Source: Candidatus Aerophobota bacterium
GTDB taxonomy: Bacteria; Aerophobota; Aerophobia; Aerophobales; JAGGXI01
DNA: 31,267 bases
Assembly: GCA_021163155.1 (NCBI GenBank)
Contig: JAGGXI010000074.1
Coordinates: 1-31,267, forward strand
Direction: 5' to 3'
Shown piece after piece: positions 17,764-24,963 of this stretch. The position numbers and the translations under genes were made by a program. Numbering within the stretch: the first letter of the stretch is position 1; each line of letters begins with the position of its first letter. The notes under the pieces are model-generated. The model had not been told where the DNA came from and ran no database searches. It saw only the letters and a program-made list of their open reading frames with translations.

Positions 17764-18258
17764 TTAATTTTTACCTTTCTTTCTAATAAACTCTTCTGCA
17801 ATCTCTTCTCCTCTTTTAATTATATCTTCTTCTTTTACTCTATAGGTTTTAACTATAAAGGAGGCGATGGCTTTACCTTTTTTAGCTTTTATTTTTTCTG
17901 TCACTATTTTAGTTGCTTTTTCACCACCCGAGCTACCCATTGTAGCAAATAGAATAACTTTCTTTTTAGCTAAATCAGCCTTTGAGATAAATGTATTGAT
18001 AGCTGGAGTAGGTCTTGATGCCCAAACCGGCGTTCCTAAAAATATTAGATCGTAGCTATCCAGACTAAAATTAATGGGCTTTATCTTGCTGCATTTTCCT
18101 CTTAATGCACTATATCCACCACTTATAAAAATAAAAAATCTGTTTCTCTTTTTCACTTCTTCGATTTTTCTTAGATCTGCATTTAAAACCTTAGAAATTG
18201 AGGTTGCTATCAGTTCGGTTTTTCCACTCCAGGAATAATATACAACTAATGTTTTCAT
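17764..18258 (-). CDS. Flavodoxin
   Basis: This 164-residue flavodoxin has an N-terminal strand LVVYYSWSGKTELIA, which supplies the FMN-phosphate loop (SWSGKT at 9-14). It is followed by GTPVWASRPTP at about 75-85, which contacts the isoalloxazine ring, and a third loop with TMGSSGG near 106-112. It is a one-electron redox carrier, cytoplasmic, with no signal peptide. A strong AAAGGAGG ribosome site precedes ATG 18258. It lies between cas6 and cas8b on the same strand (95 bp and 145 bp gaps) and is probably co-transcribed with them. No CRISPR role is known; it may be a passenger gene. Confidence 0.88.
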   Translation of the reverse strand: MKTLVVYYSWSGKTELIATSISKVLNADLRKIEEVKKRNRFFIFISGGYSALRGKCSKIKPINFSLDSYDLIFLGTPVWASRPTPAINTFISKADLAKKKVILFATMGSSGGEKATKIVTEKIKAKKGKAIASFIVKTYRVKEEDIIKRGEEIAEEFIRKKGKN

Positions 18259-18353
18259 TTTTAATCCTCCTTTACTAATAAAACTGATAAAAAAGATACT
18301 TCTAAGAAGAGGATAGTGTTAAATGTTGAATCCTAACCTCCTGTCTGGAGCTC

Positions 18354-19091
18354 CTATTTCAAAATCTCAAACATTCCAAAACCCTGGGGATTTTTAGAGC
18401 CTAATCCAGCATCGTAAGCTAAGGATATGAGCTCTGGATTTCCTTTAAGATTGTATGTTCCCGTCCATGCTTTTATTACAGTGCCTTTGTATTTGATTAT
18501 TTTCTCTGATTGCTTATTTATTTTAAGGGGTTCAATACTAAAGTTGTAGGAATGTGGCTCTTTTCCATAAAGAGCATTATATTTTTTAAAGATATTTTTT
18601 GCACTTAGGGTTGAGAATTCTTTTTCTAAGGGAGAGTAGTAGTAAGTCTTTTTTCTTCCATCAGCCAGATAAAGAGTACTGTATATAGTTAAAGGAGAGA
18701 GCATTTTAATATTTACTGAATCCGAAATTTTGGGCTTGAAGTGCACTTCAATGGAGCTTACCATGAAAGAATTTTCTGATAGGTTTATTTGGGGAACTCT
18801 GGCTAAGGTTTCGGCAAATTCCTGAATAAATTCTTCTATTGGAGAGCTGATATGAAAATGGATGGGACCGGAGAATGTAATCTTTTCTCTATTTATACAA
18901 AATTTTCCCATAAGTCGGGAAAAGGTGAAGAGTTTAAATTTTCTTTTTCCGAACTTATAGCCCCCATTATGGAGGAAATCAGCCATATTTTTAGAAATAT
19001 GATGATAAATGAAACTCTGGAGAAGGTAGTTATAATAAAGGGGAAGGCTAACATTTTCCTTGAGATATTCGAGAAGAATAGTTACTCTCAT
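18354..19091 (-). CDS. cas6: crRNA-processing endoribonuclease Cas6
   Basis: Cas6 cuts the repeat in the precursor RNA, leaving the ATTGAAAC 5' handle. The frame is open from 19142, but I choose ATG 19091: AGGA sits 7 bp upstream and the protein then starts MRVTILLEYL like other Cas6 proteins (245 residues). H30 or H31, in YLLQSFIYHHIS, is the likely catalytic histidine. The C-terminal Gly-rich loop GLGSKNPQGFG at about 232-242 is diagnostic. It is the only Cas6 visible, so it presumably supplies guides to both effector modules. It is the first gene of the cas locus, with a promoter-like pair upstream at 19252-19280. Confidence 0.94.
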   Translation of the reverse strand: MRVTILLEYLKENVSLPLYYNYLLQSFIYHHISKNMADFLHNGGYKFGKRKFKLFTFSRLMGKFCINREKITFSGPIHFHISSPIEEFIQEFAETLARVPQINLSENSFMVSSIEVHFKPKISDSVNIKMLSPLTIYSTLYLADGRKKTYYYSPLEKEFSTLSAKNIFKKYNALYGKEPHSYNFSIEPLKINKQSEKIIKYKGTVIKAWTGTYNLKGNPELISLAYDAGLGSKNPQGFGMFEILK

Positions 19092-19251
19092 TCTTTTCCT
19101 TTGTATTACTGGTTGACTAACGAGAGAAAAGAAGGTATTCAAAAAATCTATAAAAATTTAACTACCGAGAGGATGAAGAGTGGGGAATTGTTTTTATTTT
19201 ATAATTGGTCACTTCTATCTATATAGGTAAACGAAGCTTTTTCTTTATTAT

Positions 19252-19280
19252 ACTTTACCATCAATAAATAAATCTGTCAA
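19252..19280 (-). promoter_or_regulatory. Candidate promoter for cas6 and the cas locus
   Basis: On the minus strand a consensus TTGACA (19275-19280) is followed after 17 bp by TAAAGT (19252-19257, 4 of 6). A TATAAT lies a few bases further (19247-19252) but at 22-bp spacing. It faces cas6, 160 bp away. This is the only promoter-like pair I found at the upstream end of the locus. It is unproven, as an AT-rich region yields such matches by chance. Confidence 0.4.
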
Positions 19281-19295
19281 ATTAAATATAGGGAA

Positions 19296-19357
19296 CCTCT
19301 GAAAAACCTACACGGTCTCCTGATTTGCAGAGATTTCTAATTTTTTCAGAAATCTCT
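19296..19357. repeat. Hairpin repeat element, copy A
   Basis: It starts with CCTCTGAAAAACCT (19296-19309) and ends in a perfect 10-bp hairpin: AGAGATTTCT (19329-19338) with AGAAATCTCT (19348-19357) around a T-rich loop. The same two blocks recur at 29639-29725. The spacing between blocks differs (19 versus 46 bp). It could be a small non-autonomous element or an IS remnant. It directly abuts the truncated AbiEii-like gene. Confidence 0.6.
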
Positions 19358-19360
19358 CAG

Positions 19361-19684
19361 TTAAATGACTTAACACGAATATCTCGGGACTTTTCCCCTT
19401 CATTGCTGTTTAGGAATAAATGGGTCAATGGGTTGATGCGATTTATTGACATTTACTTTTTGATTAAAAACTTTGGGTTAGAAAAAATCTTTACCTTAGC
19501 TCAGAAGAAATACAAGGGAGCATTTAATAAATATTTGGCTTTGCAAGCTTTAACTTATTTTATAGATGCAGACAAGGAGAAAGAAGAAAAAAGAACTAAA
19601 ACCTCAGCAGGTATTAGTTGGGATGAAATTAAAAAAGAAATAACTAAAACAGTAAAAGAATTCAAAAAACATCATCTATCTTAA
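19361..19684 (+). pseudogene. AbiEii/AbiGii-type nucleotidyltransferase, C-terminal remnant
   Basis: An open frame of about 108 codons has no proper start; the same frame runs back into the hairpin repeat. Its sequence (RFIDIYFLIKNFGLEKI, then LALQALTYFIDADKEKE, then SWDEIKKEI) resembles the C-terminal part of AbiEii-like toxin nucleotidyltransferases, where R-DF-D-Y-L and L-YF-DAE are common. The N-terminal catalytic half (GS...DxD) is absent: sequence upstream is the hairpin element and then cas6 on the other strand. I read it as a 5'-truncated toxin gene, perhaps cut when the element or the cas locus arrived. The family call is from recognition only. Confidence 0.55.
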
Positions 19685-19687
19685 AAA

Positions 19688-20002
19688 ATGAAAAACATTA
19701 ACTACAAAATTCCTCCTTATATTACCCGGTGTCTTTGGTCTTTTGATCTTAATAATTTTAATTTAGAAAAACATAAAGAACTTGTCATTACTCAAGTTTT
19801 AAACTATGGGGATTGGCAAGGAGTTAAATGGCTTTATAAAACTTATTCTGAAGAGGATATAAAAGAAGTTATAAAACATCCTCGGCGTGGTCTCTAGTTT
19901 AAAAGAGTGCTTAATTTCTGGCAAATAATGCTTAAGATTGAGGTTCCACAAGAGGAATTTCAGAAAGCAGTTATTCGTTTAGGCGAGCAAGAATTAGAAT
20001 AA
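19688..20002 (+). pseudogene. AbiEii-partner small protein (DUF6922-like), interrupted by a stop
   Basis: ATG 19688 lies 3 bp after the AbiEii remnant. The frame encodes a small protein with IPPYITRCLWSFDL, LNYGDWQGVKWLYKTYS and EVIKHPRRGL, then meets TAG at 19895-19897. It continues in the same frame as FKRVLNFWQIML to TAA at 20000-20002. Relatives read RGLS followed by a LNFW segment, so the TAG most simply derives from a Ser TCG codon. Without it the protein would be 104 residues. Such proteins commonly accompany AbiEii-like toxins. With its toxin truncated, selection on it may have lapsed. The DUF number is recalled, not searched. Confidence 0.55.
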
Positions 20003-20011
20003 TATGGTTGA

Positions 20012-20040
20012 TTGACAAATATTTTAAAAAGCTTAAGAAT
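20012..20040 (+). promoter_or_regulatory. Candidate promoter for threonine synthase
   Basis: TTGACA (20012-20017) lies 17 bp before AAGAAT (20035-20040, 4 of 6). A start of transcription near 20047 would leave a short leader before ATG 20059. Its position also argues against translation from the upstream TTG at 20008. Confidence 0.45.
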
Positions 20041-20058
20041 ATAAAGGGAATATCTCAA

Positions 20059-21258
20059 ATGAATCATTTATATTGTTCACTTTGCAGAAAAAAATATGGA
20101 TTAAAAGAGATACTTTTTAGATGTCCTAAATGCAATGAACCCTTAGAGGTAGTATGTGAGTTACCTAAAACTAATAAAGATGATTTGACAAGGAGAAGAG
20201 AAAATTCTCTCTGGAGGTATAAAGACTTTTTTCCTCTTAAGGGAAAGATTAAGAAGATAAGCTTAAATGAAGGAGGAACTCCTTTAATTAAATCCTTTAA
20301 CTTAGGGAGAAAAATTGGTTTAAGGAGCCTTTACCTTAAAAATGAGATTTTAAATCCTACAGGTTCATTTAAAGATAGAGGGACCAGCATAGGAATAAGC
20401 TGGGCACTTCATCTTGGCTTTGATAAAGTAGGGACAGTTTCTACAGGAAATATGGCTGTATCAGTGGGAGCATATGCGGCAAGAGCTGGAATAAAGAGTT
20501 TTATACTGGTTTCTGTGGGAATCCCTAAAAATAAATTAGGGCATATCTCCACTTTTAACCCTCTAATTTTAGAAGTGGAAGGAGATTACGGACAGCTTTA
20601 TTATGAAAGCTTAAAAATAGGAAAAAAGAAGGGAATTTATTTTATTAATTCAGATAATCCCTTTAGAGTTGAAGGACAAAAAACAGTAGCCTTTGAAATA
20701 TGTGAAAAGTTCTCTTTTGATGTGCCTGATTTTGTTTTTATCCCTGTAAGTGCCGGCGGGAACTTTTTTGCAATATATAAGGGATTTAAGGAGTTTTACA
20801 ATTTAGGATTTATCCCTAAAATTCCAGAATTAATTGGAGTTCAAGCAGAGGGGTGTAGTCCTATAGCAAATGCTTTTAAAAAAGGGAAAAAGAGTATAGA
20901 GAGAGTTAAGAATTCCCAAACAATTGCTCATGCTATTGCCAATCCATTCCCTCCCAGCGGAAATAGAGTTTTAAGGATTGCCAGAGAAAACAAAGGGAAA
21001 ATAGTTTCTGTCTCTGATAAAGAGATATTAAATGCTCAGAAGCTTTTATCAAAATATGAGGGGATATTCTGTCAGCCTGCCTCGGCAACCAGTATAGCCT
21101 CTGTTATTAAATTAAAAAAAGAAGGATATTTAAAGGGAGGGGAGGTAATTGTCAGTATTTTAACAGGGAATGGACTTAATGACCCAAGCGTCTTTGAGTA
21201 TTATAAACCAAATTTAAAAAAGGCTAACCTTAATGAGTTGGATTCCCTTCTAAATTAA
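20059..21258 (+). CDS. thrC: Threonine synthase
   Basis: This PLP enzyme converts O-phosphohomoserine to threonine. From ATG 20059 it has 399 residues: an N-terminal zinc ribbon with C6, C9, C22 and C25, then the PLP lysine K105 in NPTGSFKDRGTS, STGNMAVSVGAYAARAG in the substrate and cofactor pocket, and VSAGGNFFAIYKG as the phosphate loop. I prefer this ATG to the TTG at 20008 because the zinc ribbon begins there, an AAGGGA site precedes it, and a promoter-like pair overlaps the longer start. It is the only large plus-strand gene here and seems to be a single-gene unit with its own terminator. Confidence 0.93.
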   Translation: MNHLYCSLCRKKYGLKEILFRCPKCNEPLEVVCELPKTNKDDLTRRRENSLWRYKDFFPLKGKIKKISLNEGGTPLIKSFNLGRKIGLRSLYLKNEILNPTGSFKDRGTSIGISWALHLGFDKVGTVSTGNMAVSVGAYAARAGIKSFILVSVGIPKNKLGHISTFNPLILEVEGDYGQLYYESLKIGKKKGIYFINSDNPFRVEGQKTVAFEICEKFSFDVPDFVFIPVSAGGNFFAIYKGFKEFYNLGFIPKIPELIGVQAEGCSPIANAFKKGKKSIERVKNSQTIAHAIANPFPPSGNRVLRIARENKGKIVSVSDKEILNAQKLLSKYEGIFCQPASATSIASVIKLKKEGYLKGGEVIVSILTGNGLNDPSVFEYYKPNLKKANLNELDSLLN

Positions 21259-21588
21259 TGTTTTACTCCGTTAGGTAAATCTCTTTATATAATAGGATTT
21301 AAACTCTCTCTCAAACCTTCTAACAAGGTTTAGTATTTTTGTTTAAAAACCCTCCTTTTGAAAGCCAACTTTTACAGGAAACTCATCTTATTAGATTTTT
21401 ATAATATCTTACAATCCGTAATATTTGCATTAATAACGATCTATGTAAGAAGAGAAAGATTAATTTCAAAATCACAAGATTCCACATTTAGTATATGGTT
21501 ACCTTTGTAGCATCTGAGTTTGCGCCACAAAGGACGGTAGCCGCAACTTTTAAGTTGCGCTGTTTTACGCAGGCTCTGAGCCTCGCGG
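21259..21588. other. Intergenic region between convergent thrC and the GalT-like gene
   Basis: These 330 bp hold the thrC terminator (21313-21343) and most of a Y-shaped palindrome (21536-21593). I see nothing I can name between 21344 and 21535; an open frame at 21495-21731 is just the palindrome read through the end of the opposite gene. Confidence 0.6.
21313..21343 (+). terminator. Rho-independent terminator after thrC
   Basis: AAACCTT (21313-21319), a 5-base loop and AAGGTTT (21325-21331) form a 7-bp stem, followed by the T-rich tail TATTTTTGTTT. It lies 55 bp after the thrC stop. The stem is AT-rich and so only moderately strong. Confidence 0.6.
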
Positions 21589-21593
21589 CTACC
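21536..21593. repeat. Y-shaped GGTAGCCGC palindromic element
   Basis: Outer arms GGTAGCCGC (21536-21544) and GCGGCTACC (21585-21593) enclose two hairpins: GCAACTT/AAGTTGC (21543-21558) and AGGCTC/GAGCCT (about 21571-21583). The result is a three-way-junction shape. It is the fullest member of a family found again at 22.8, 23.4-23.6 and 24.8-25.0 kb. Its right arm supplies the TAG stop of the GalT-like gene. Confidence 0.75.
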
Positions 21594-22749
21594 ATTTTTT
21601 TCGTGCAAAAGTTGGTTGAAAAATCTCTGCAGTACTTAGTGGGGACCCCTGGCATACGTAAATTCCTGAGTATTCATATCCACCATATACCTGTGTATGG
21701 GGAAGAACTTCGATATACATCTCTCCAATAGGACCTGTATGAAATAAAAGATTATAAGCAGGCTCAATATCCATTTTTACCATAAGGTTGATTGTTGCCT
21801 TAAGAATCTTCTGAAGAGATAGAGCCAGTTCCAAAATCTCTTCTTTGTTTAAATCGTGAAGATAAGAAATACGAGGGTTCTTGAAAGCAATTATGGTTTC
21901 TAATGCTCGTTTCATAAAATAAGGGATTAAAATTCTCAAGTTTTCACCATCATAGAGAGTAAACTCAGGAGGATTTTTATTTAAAAGAAATTGTACAAAT
22001 GATTTCCCATTTTTTTTAATGAAATTTATATCCATTTTTATCTTGGCTGGTATTATGTTCATATGAACAATTTGCTGATGGCCATGTCCTAAGGACCCTC
22101 CCACATTAGCTCCATAGTTTTTAATAATTCCTACATAACCAAAATGAGATTTTCCTTTATGCAAAGAGGTTTCGGGCATTTTGGAATCAGACGCATGAAG
22201 AAGCTTTTCTTCTAAAACCCCTAATCTGGCAAGTATTATAGCTACATCAGATGGGGAAAGATTATGTAAATCTTTTGTATGCTCAGTACTTGACCATTGA
22301 ACAAGATGTAAGCCATACGCCTTTTTCTTTAAAATTACTGGCTTATTATCCTTTATGAGAGGATAAATACTTAAGGAGTTTTCTGGATAAAGAATGGGGA
22401 AAAGATTCTTATTTATAAATGTATATCCTGAACTTAAAGGAGACCTATCGATTATTCCTGTAGTTTTTCCCTGGCAAATAGGACAGGATGTAACTGCAAT
22501 CTCTTTATTAATAGATTTATTAATAGAAAGGGAAGATTTAATTTCATGGGGTCGTTTTCCCCTTTTTTCTGAATATACAATTCGCTCGTAACCTCGAGGG
22601 TCTATAGAGCAAATGTTATCTGGTTTGAATTTAGCAATATTAGCTTTGTCTTCTATAATTGATTGTACAAGCTGTTGGTAAGAGATTTTCGAGACATCTT
22701 CATATTCTGTTAATTCAACAAGACGTTTATAAGATAAAGATTCACTCAT
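21589..22749 (-). CDS. Galactose-1-phosphate uridylyltransferase-like (GalT/HIT family)
   Basis: The 386-residue protein from ATG 22749 has a GalT-like layout: a CPIC zinc pair at 89/92, then the HIT-type active site HGHQQ at 222-226 (H-x-H-x-Q, His being the uridylylated nucleophile), and the C-terminal SGIYVCQGSPLSTAEIF segment. GalT swaps UMP between UDP-glucose and galactose-1-phosphate. ADP-sugar phosphorylases of the same family are possible, so I leave out the symbol. The frame reaches back to a TTG at 22797 inside a repeat; ATG 22749, with AAAGG ahead of it, is better. The C-terminus ends on TAG contributed by the palindrome. Confidence 0.8.
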   Translation of the reverse strand: MSESLSYKRLVELTEYEDVSKISYQQLVQSIIEDKANIAKFKPDNICSIDPRGYERIVYSEKRGKRPHEIKSSLSINKSINKEIAVTSCPICQGKTTGIIDRSPLSSGYTFINKNLFPILYPENSLSIYPLIKDNKPVILKKKAYGLHLVQWSSTEHTKDLHNLSPSDVAIILARLGVLEEKLLHASDSKMPETSLHKGKSHFGYVGIIKNYGANVGGSLGHGHQQIVHMNIIPAKIKMDINFIKKNGKSFVQFLLNKNPPEFTLYDGENLRILIPYFMKRALETIIAFKNPRISYLHDLNKEEILELALSLQKILKATINLMVKMDIEPAYNLLFHTGPIGEMYIEVLPHTQVYGGYEYSGIYVCQGSPLSTAEIFQPTFARKKW

Positions 22750-22786
22750 TTTAAGCCTTTTTCTTATTGCAAGAACTTGTGTGTAT

Positions 22787-22820
22787 GGTAGCCGCAAGGC
22801 TCAGAGCCTGCGAAGATACC
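22787..22820. repeat. GGTAGCCGC palindromic element
   Basis: GGTAGCCGC, then the AGGCTC-A-GAGCCT hairpin and a GAAGATACC end. The outer arms match only partly. It belongs to the 21.5-25.0 kb family and lies just upstream of the GalT-like gene. Confidence 0.65.
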
Positions 22821-22855
22821 GAGAAGCTGGGTAGGACTCCGAAGGCTGTTCAAAA

Positions 22856-22889
22856 GGTAGCCGCAAGGCTCAGAGTCTGCGAAGATACA
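22856..22889. repeat. GGTAGCCGC palindromic element
   Basis: A near copy of 22787-22820, differing mainly in GAGTCTGC for GAGCCTGC. It lies in the tail after the adenosine-specific kinase stop. Confidence 0.65.
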
Positions 22890-22900
22890 TGCGCAATCTA

Positions 22901-23383
22901 TTAAAGCTTATAACCTATCTCTCTTAAAAACTTCTTACGTTCTTTAATATCCTTTTCTTCTTCTATCCCCTTGGGTTTAAATCCATCGACGACCCCCATA
23001 ACTCCTCTTCCTTGATTAGTTTCAGCTACTATTACCTCTACGGAGTTTGCTGTGGCACAAAATATAGAACAGACCTCACGACAATTTTTAATGCTGTTAA
23101 GCAGGTTGATAGGAAAGGCTTTTCTTAATAAAATTACAAAACTATGACCTGCACCAAGAGCACTTGCATTTTTAATAGCTGTTGACTTTAACTCTTCATC
23201 GTTTCCTTCTGCCCTTATTAGACAGGGACCTGAAGATTCGCAGAAAGCGATTCCAAATTTTATTCCCGGGACAGAATTGACCATTATCTCATAAAGGTCT
23301 TCCGTTGTTTTTATAAAATGAGTCTGGCCGATGATAATATTGGCCTCTTGAGGGATTTCCATTTTTACTGTTTTGAATTCCAT
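22901..23383 (-). CDS. Adenosine-specific kinase (DUF355 family)
   Basis: This 160-residue protein matches the small DUF355/Adenosine_kin family, best known from archaea. Characteristic segments are [21 protein letters not shown] at about 42-62 (read as two blocks around SSGPCL), [10 protein letters not shown] at about 77-86 and [10 protein letters not shown] at about 124-133. Family members have been reported to phosphorylate adenosine, but the true cellular role is poorly known. The ATG at 23383 has a strong AGGAGGAG site. It is flanked on both sides by palindromic repeats, so it is probably its own unit. Confidence 0.85.
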   Translation of the reverse strand: MEFKTVKMEIPQEANIIIGQTHFIKTTEDLYEIMVNSVPGIKFGIAFCESSGPCLIRAEGNDEELKSTAIKNASALGAGHSFVILLRKAFPINLLNSIKNCREVCSIFCATANSVEVIVAETNQGRGVMGVVDGFKPKGIEEEKDIKERKKFLREIGYKL

Positions 23384-23439
23384 TTATCTCCTCCTGTTTG
23401 TAATGGTAATGTCAAAATATTTTGTCCCTTTTTGCAATT

Positions 23440-23473
23440 GGTAACCGCAAGGCTCAGAGCCTGCGTTCTTACG
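23440..23473. repeat. GGTAACCGC palindromic element
   Basis: GGTAACCGC with the AGGCTC-A-GAGCCT hairpin, ending CTTACG. It is a G-to-A variant of the family arm. Confidence 0.55.
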
Positions 23474-23488
23474 TAATAGTCTTTTTTT

Positions 23489-23548
23489 GCGCAACCTAAA
23501 CCCCATTAGATGTTACTACTATTTAGCGGGGTAAAGGTTGCGGCTACC
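23489..23548. repeat. Long GCAACC palindrome of the same family
   Basis: GCGCAACCTAAACCCC pairs, with a few mismatches, with GGGGTAAAGGTTGC around a loop of about 23 bases, and ends GCGGCTACC. It shares the GCGGCTACC arm with the other copies. Confidence 0.6.
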
Positions 23549-23561
23549 ACTTGCGTAAAAC

Positions 23562-23587
23562 AACGCAACCTGAAGGTTGCGGCTACC
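23562..23587. repeat. GCAACC hairpin of the same family, possible lysE terminator
   Basis: CGCAACC-TGAA-GGTTGCG stem, then GCTACC. Read on the minus strand the hairpin is followed by TTGTTTT. It lies 15 bp after the LysE gene stop, so it could end that transcript. Confidence 0.55.
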
Positions 23588-23601
23588 GCTTTTTAACTTC
23601 C

Positions 23602-24207
23602 TTATTTTACGATAACTGAAATTATAAAGTAAAGCCCAAACCCAAGTAATAATAGACTACATATATTAAGGATAATTTTGTTCAATCTCTCATTCTCAAA
23701 GCTTCCCGTTTTATAGATGCCAATTGATACAATTGAGTACCAACCTAAATCACATAACCAATGGGCAATAATAAATAGGATAAATCCTACTATTCCAAAT
23801 ATTGTGGACTTAATAATAAGAGCTGCTCCTACAGTTGCCCACCAGAGAAAGAAATAGGGATTAGCTGCGCTGGTAATCATTCCACCAACTACTGAGCCGT
23901 AAGAGGGATTTTTTTTCTCATAAGTATTATTACCAGTTCTAATCGCATTTATTCCCATATAAATTAACATTCCGCCACCGATTACCCCAATAAAAGTTTG
24001 CACCGGGGCTAATTTAAAGAATCTTGAGAGACCAAAGTATATCAAAATTATTAAAGGAACCTCTACTAATCCATGCCCTATAGCTATCAAAGGTCCTGTA
24101 GCTCGAGATTTATAGCTTCTCTCTATAGTTATAGCCAATACAGGACCGGGCATCATTGCCCCCGATAATGAGATTACTATTACACTAAGTAAAAACAGAA
24201 TTAACAT
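23602..24207 (-). CDS. LysE-type amino-acid exporter
   Basis: This 201-residue membrane protein has about six hydrophobic helices. The LysE/RhtB signature MMPGPVLAI is at about 18-26, and a small-residue-rich second helix (AIGHGLVEVPLIIL) follows. These carriers export amino acids or similar small solutes; the substrate is unknown here. It follows the V-ATPase E gene by 21 bp and may be co-transcribed with it, though the two have no evident functional link. Length is typical of the family. Confidence 0.88.
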   Translation of the reverse strand: MLILFLLSVIVISLSGAMMPGPVLAITIERSYKSRATGPLIAIGHGLVEVPLIILIYFGLSRFFKLAPVQTFIGVIGGGMLIYMGINAIRTGNNTYEKKNPSYGSVVGGMITSAANPYFFLWWATVGAALIIKSTIFGIVGFILFIIAHWLCDLGWYSIVSIGIYKTGSFENERLNKIILNICSLLLLGFGLYFIISVIVK

Positions 24208-24228
24208 TAGTCTCCTTATTTAAGAATT

Positions 24229-24807
24229 CTATTCAAATAGTCTCCTCGCTACTTCTATTTCCAGTTCTTCTCTTAAGAATGAAAAAAAGTTGGAAAAGGT
24301 TCGATTTATCTGCATTTCTTCTTTTATAATTATGAAACCTCTCTCTTTTTTATCAAGCCCATAGGAAATTTTTATCCTTTTCTCTCTGTTTTTTAAATTA
24401 TTAATGAATTCTCCTTCAATCAGCCTTTTGTCTTCTGGGGAAAATACAATTTCCTTATCACCGGAGTCTATATTAGCAAAAAGAGAATTTTTTAATAAAG
24501 TTAAATATTCTTCTTTATTTAAAGAACTTATCTCCTTTTCTGCTAATTTAAATACTTCATTAATGAGCTCTCTTTTTAAGTTAAGAATTTCTCTTTTTTC
24601 TTTACTTCGGGCTCTTATTACTCTCTTCTTCTTTTCATCTTCTCCTTCTTTTTTAAATCTTTTTTTTATTTCATTTTTGATTTTATCAGCTTCTTTTTCT
24701 GCTTGAATAAGGATTTTCTCTCTTTCTTTGTTAGCTTCTTTCTTAATTTTATCTATTTCTTGAGAAGACTTCATTTCGATGCTCTTTATAATATTTCCCA
24801 ACCCCAT
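24229..24807 (-). CDS. V-type ATPase subunit E (peripheral stalk)
   Basis: This 192-residue protein has a long charged coiled-coil N-terminal half (Lys/Glu-rich heptads, about 8-95, as in KIKKEANKEREKILIQAEK) and a compact C-terminal domain. This matches the E/NtpE stalk subunit that holds the catalytic head of V/A-type ATPases. The ATG at 24807 has an AGGAGA site. It lies downstream of subunit K, but 216 bp of repeats intervene. No A, B, C, D, F or I subunit is in the window. The family is weakly conserved; the neighbouring K gene strengthens the call. Confidence 0.82.
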   Translation of the reverse strand: MGLGNIIKSIEMKSSQEIDKIKKEANKEREKILIQAEKEADKIKNEIKKRFKKEGEDEKKKRVIRARSKEKREILNLKRELINEVFKLAEKEISSLNKEEYLTLLKNSLFANIDSGDKEIVFSPEDKRLIEGEFINNLKNREKRIKISYGLDKKERGFIIIKEEMQINRTFSNFFSFLREELEIEVARRLFE

Positions 24808-24840
24808 TTTCTTCTCCTATTTATGTATTGTGAAACGCTC

Positions 24841-24902
24841 TGCTTTTACGCAGGCTAAAGCCTGCGGCTACCGGTATCTCTTTCCCTTTAATCCTGCTTT
24901 TT
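24841..24902. repeat. 62-bp direct repeat, copy 1, with an internal palindrome
   Basis: Identical to 24964-25025. It contains CGCAGGC-TAAA-GCCTGCG (24849-24866) and the GCTACC arm of the palindrome family, then a TTTAATCCTGC tail shared with the octamer arrays. Confidence 0.85.
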
Positions 24903-24930
24903 CTTTTCTTTGTTTTGTTTGTTTTTTTCC

Positions 24931-24962
24931 CTTTAATCCTCTAATCCTTTAATCCTCTAATC
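24931..24962. repeat. CTTTAATCCTCTAATC tandem, two copies
   Basis: Two perfect 16-bp units (24931-24946 and 24947-24962), each made of two diverged octamers, lie between the two 62-bp repeats. The same motif forms the array at the right edge. Confidence 0.75.
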
Positions 24963-24963
24963 C

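Noticed and set aside
19092-19142. Upstream start of cas6
   Set aside because: The extra 17 residues precede the normal Cas6 first strand, and a ribosome site supports ATG 19091.
18852-19226. 124-codon plus-strand open frame
   Set aside because: It is antisense to cas6, which has clear family motifs, and has no ribosome site or recognisable domain.
21495-21731. Plus-strand open frame spanning the Y-shaped palindrome
   Set aside because: It is a translation of the repeat and of the opposite end of the GalT-like gene.
22750-22797. Upstream TTG start of the GalT-like gene
   Set aside because: The extension translates a palindromic repeat; ATG 22749 has an AAAGG site and a better N-terminus.
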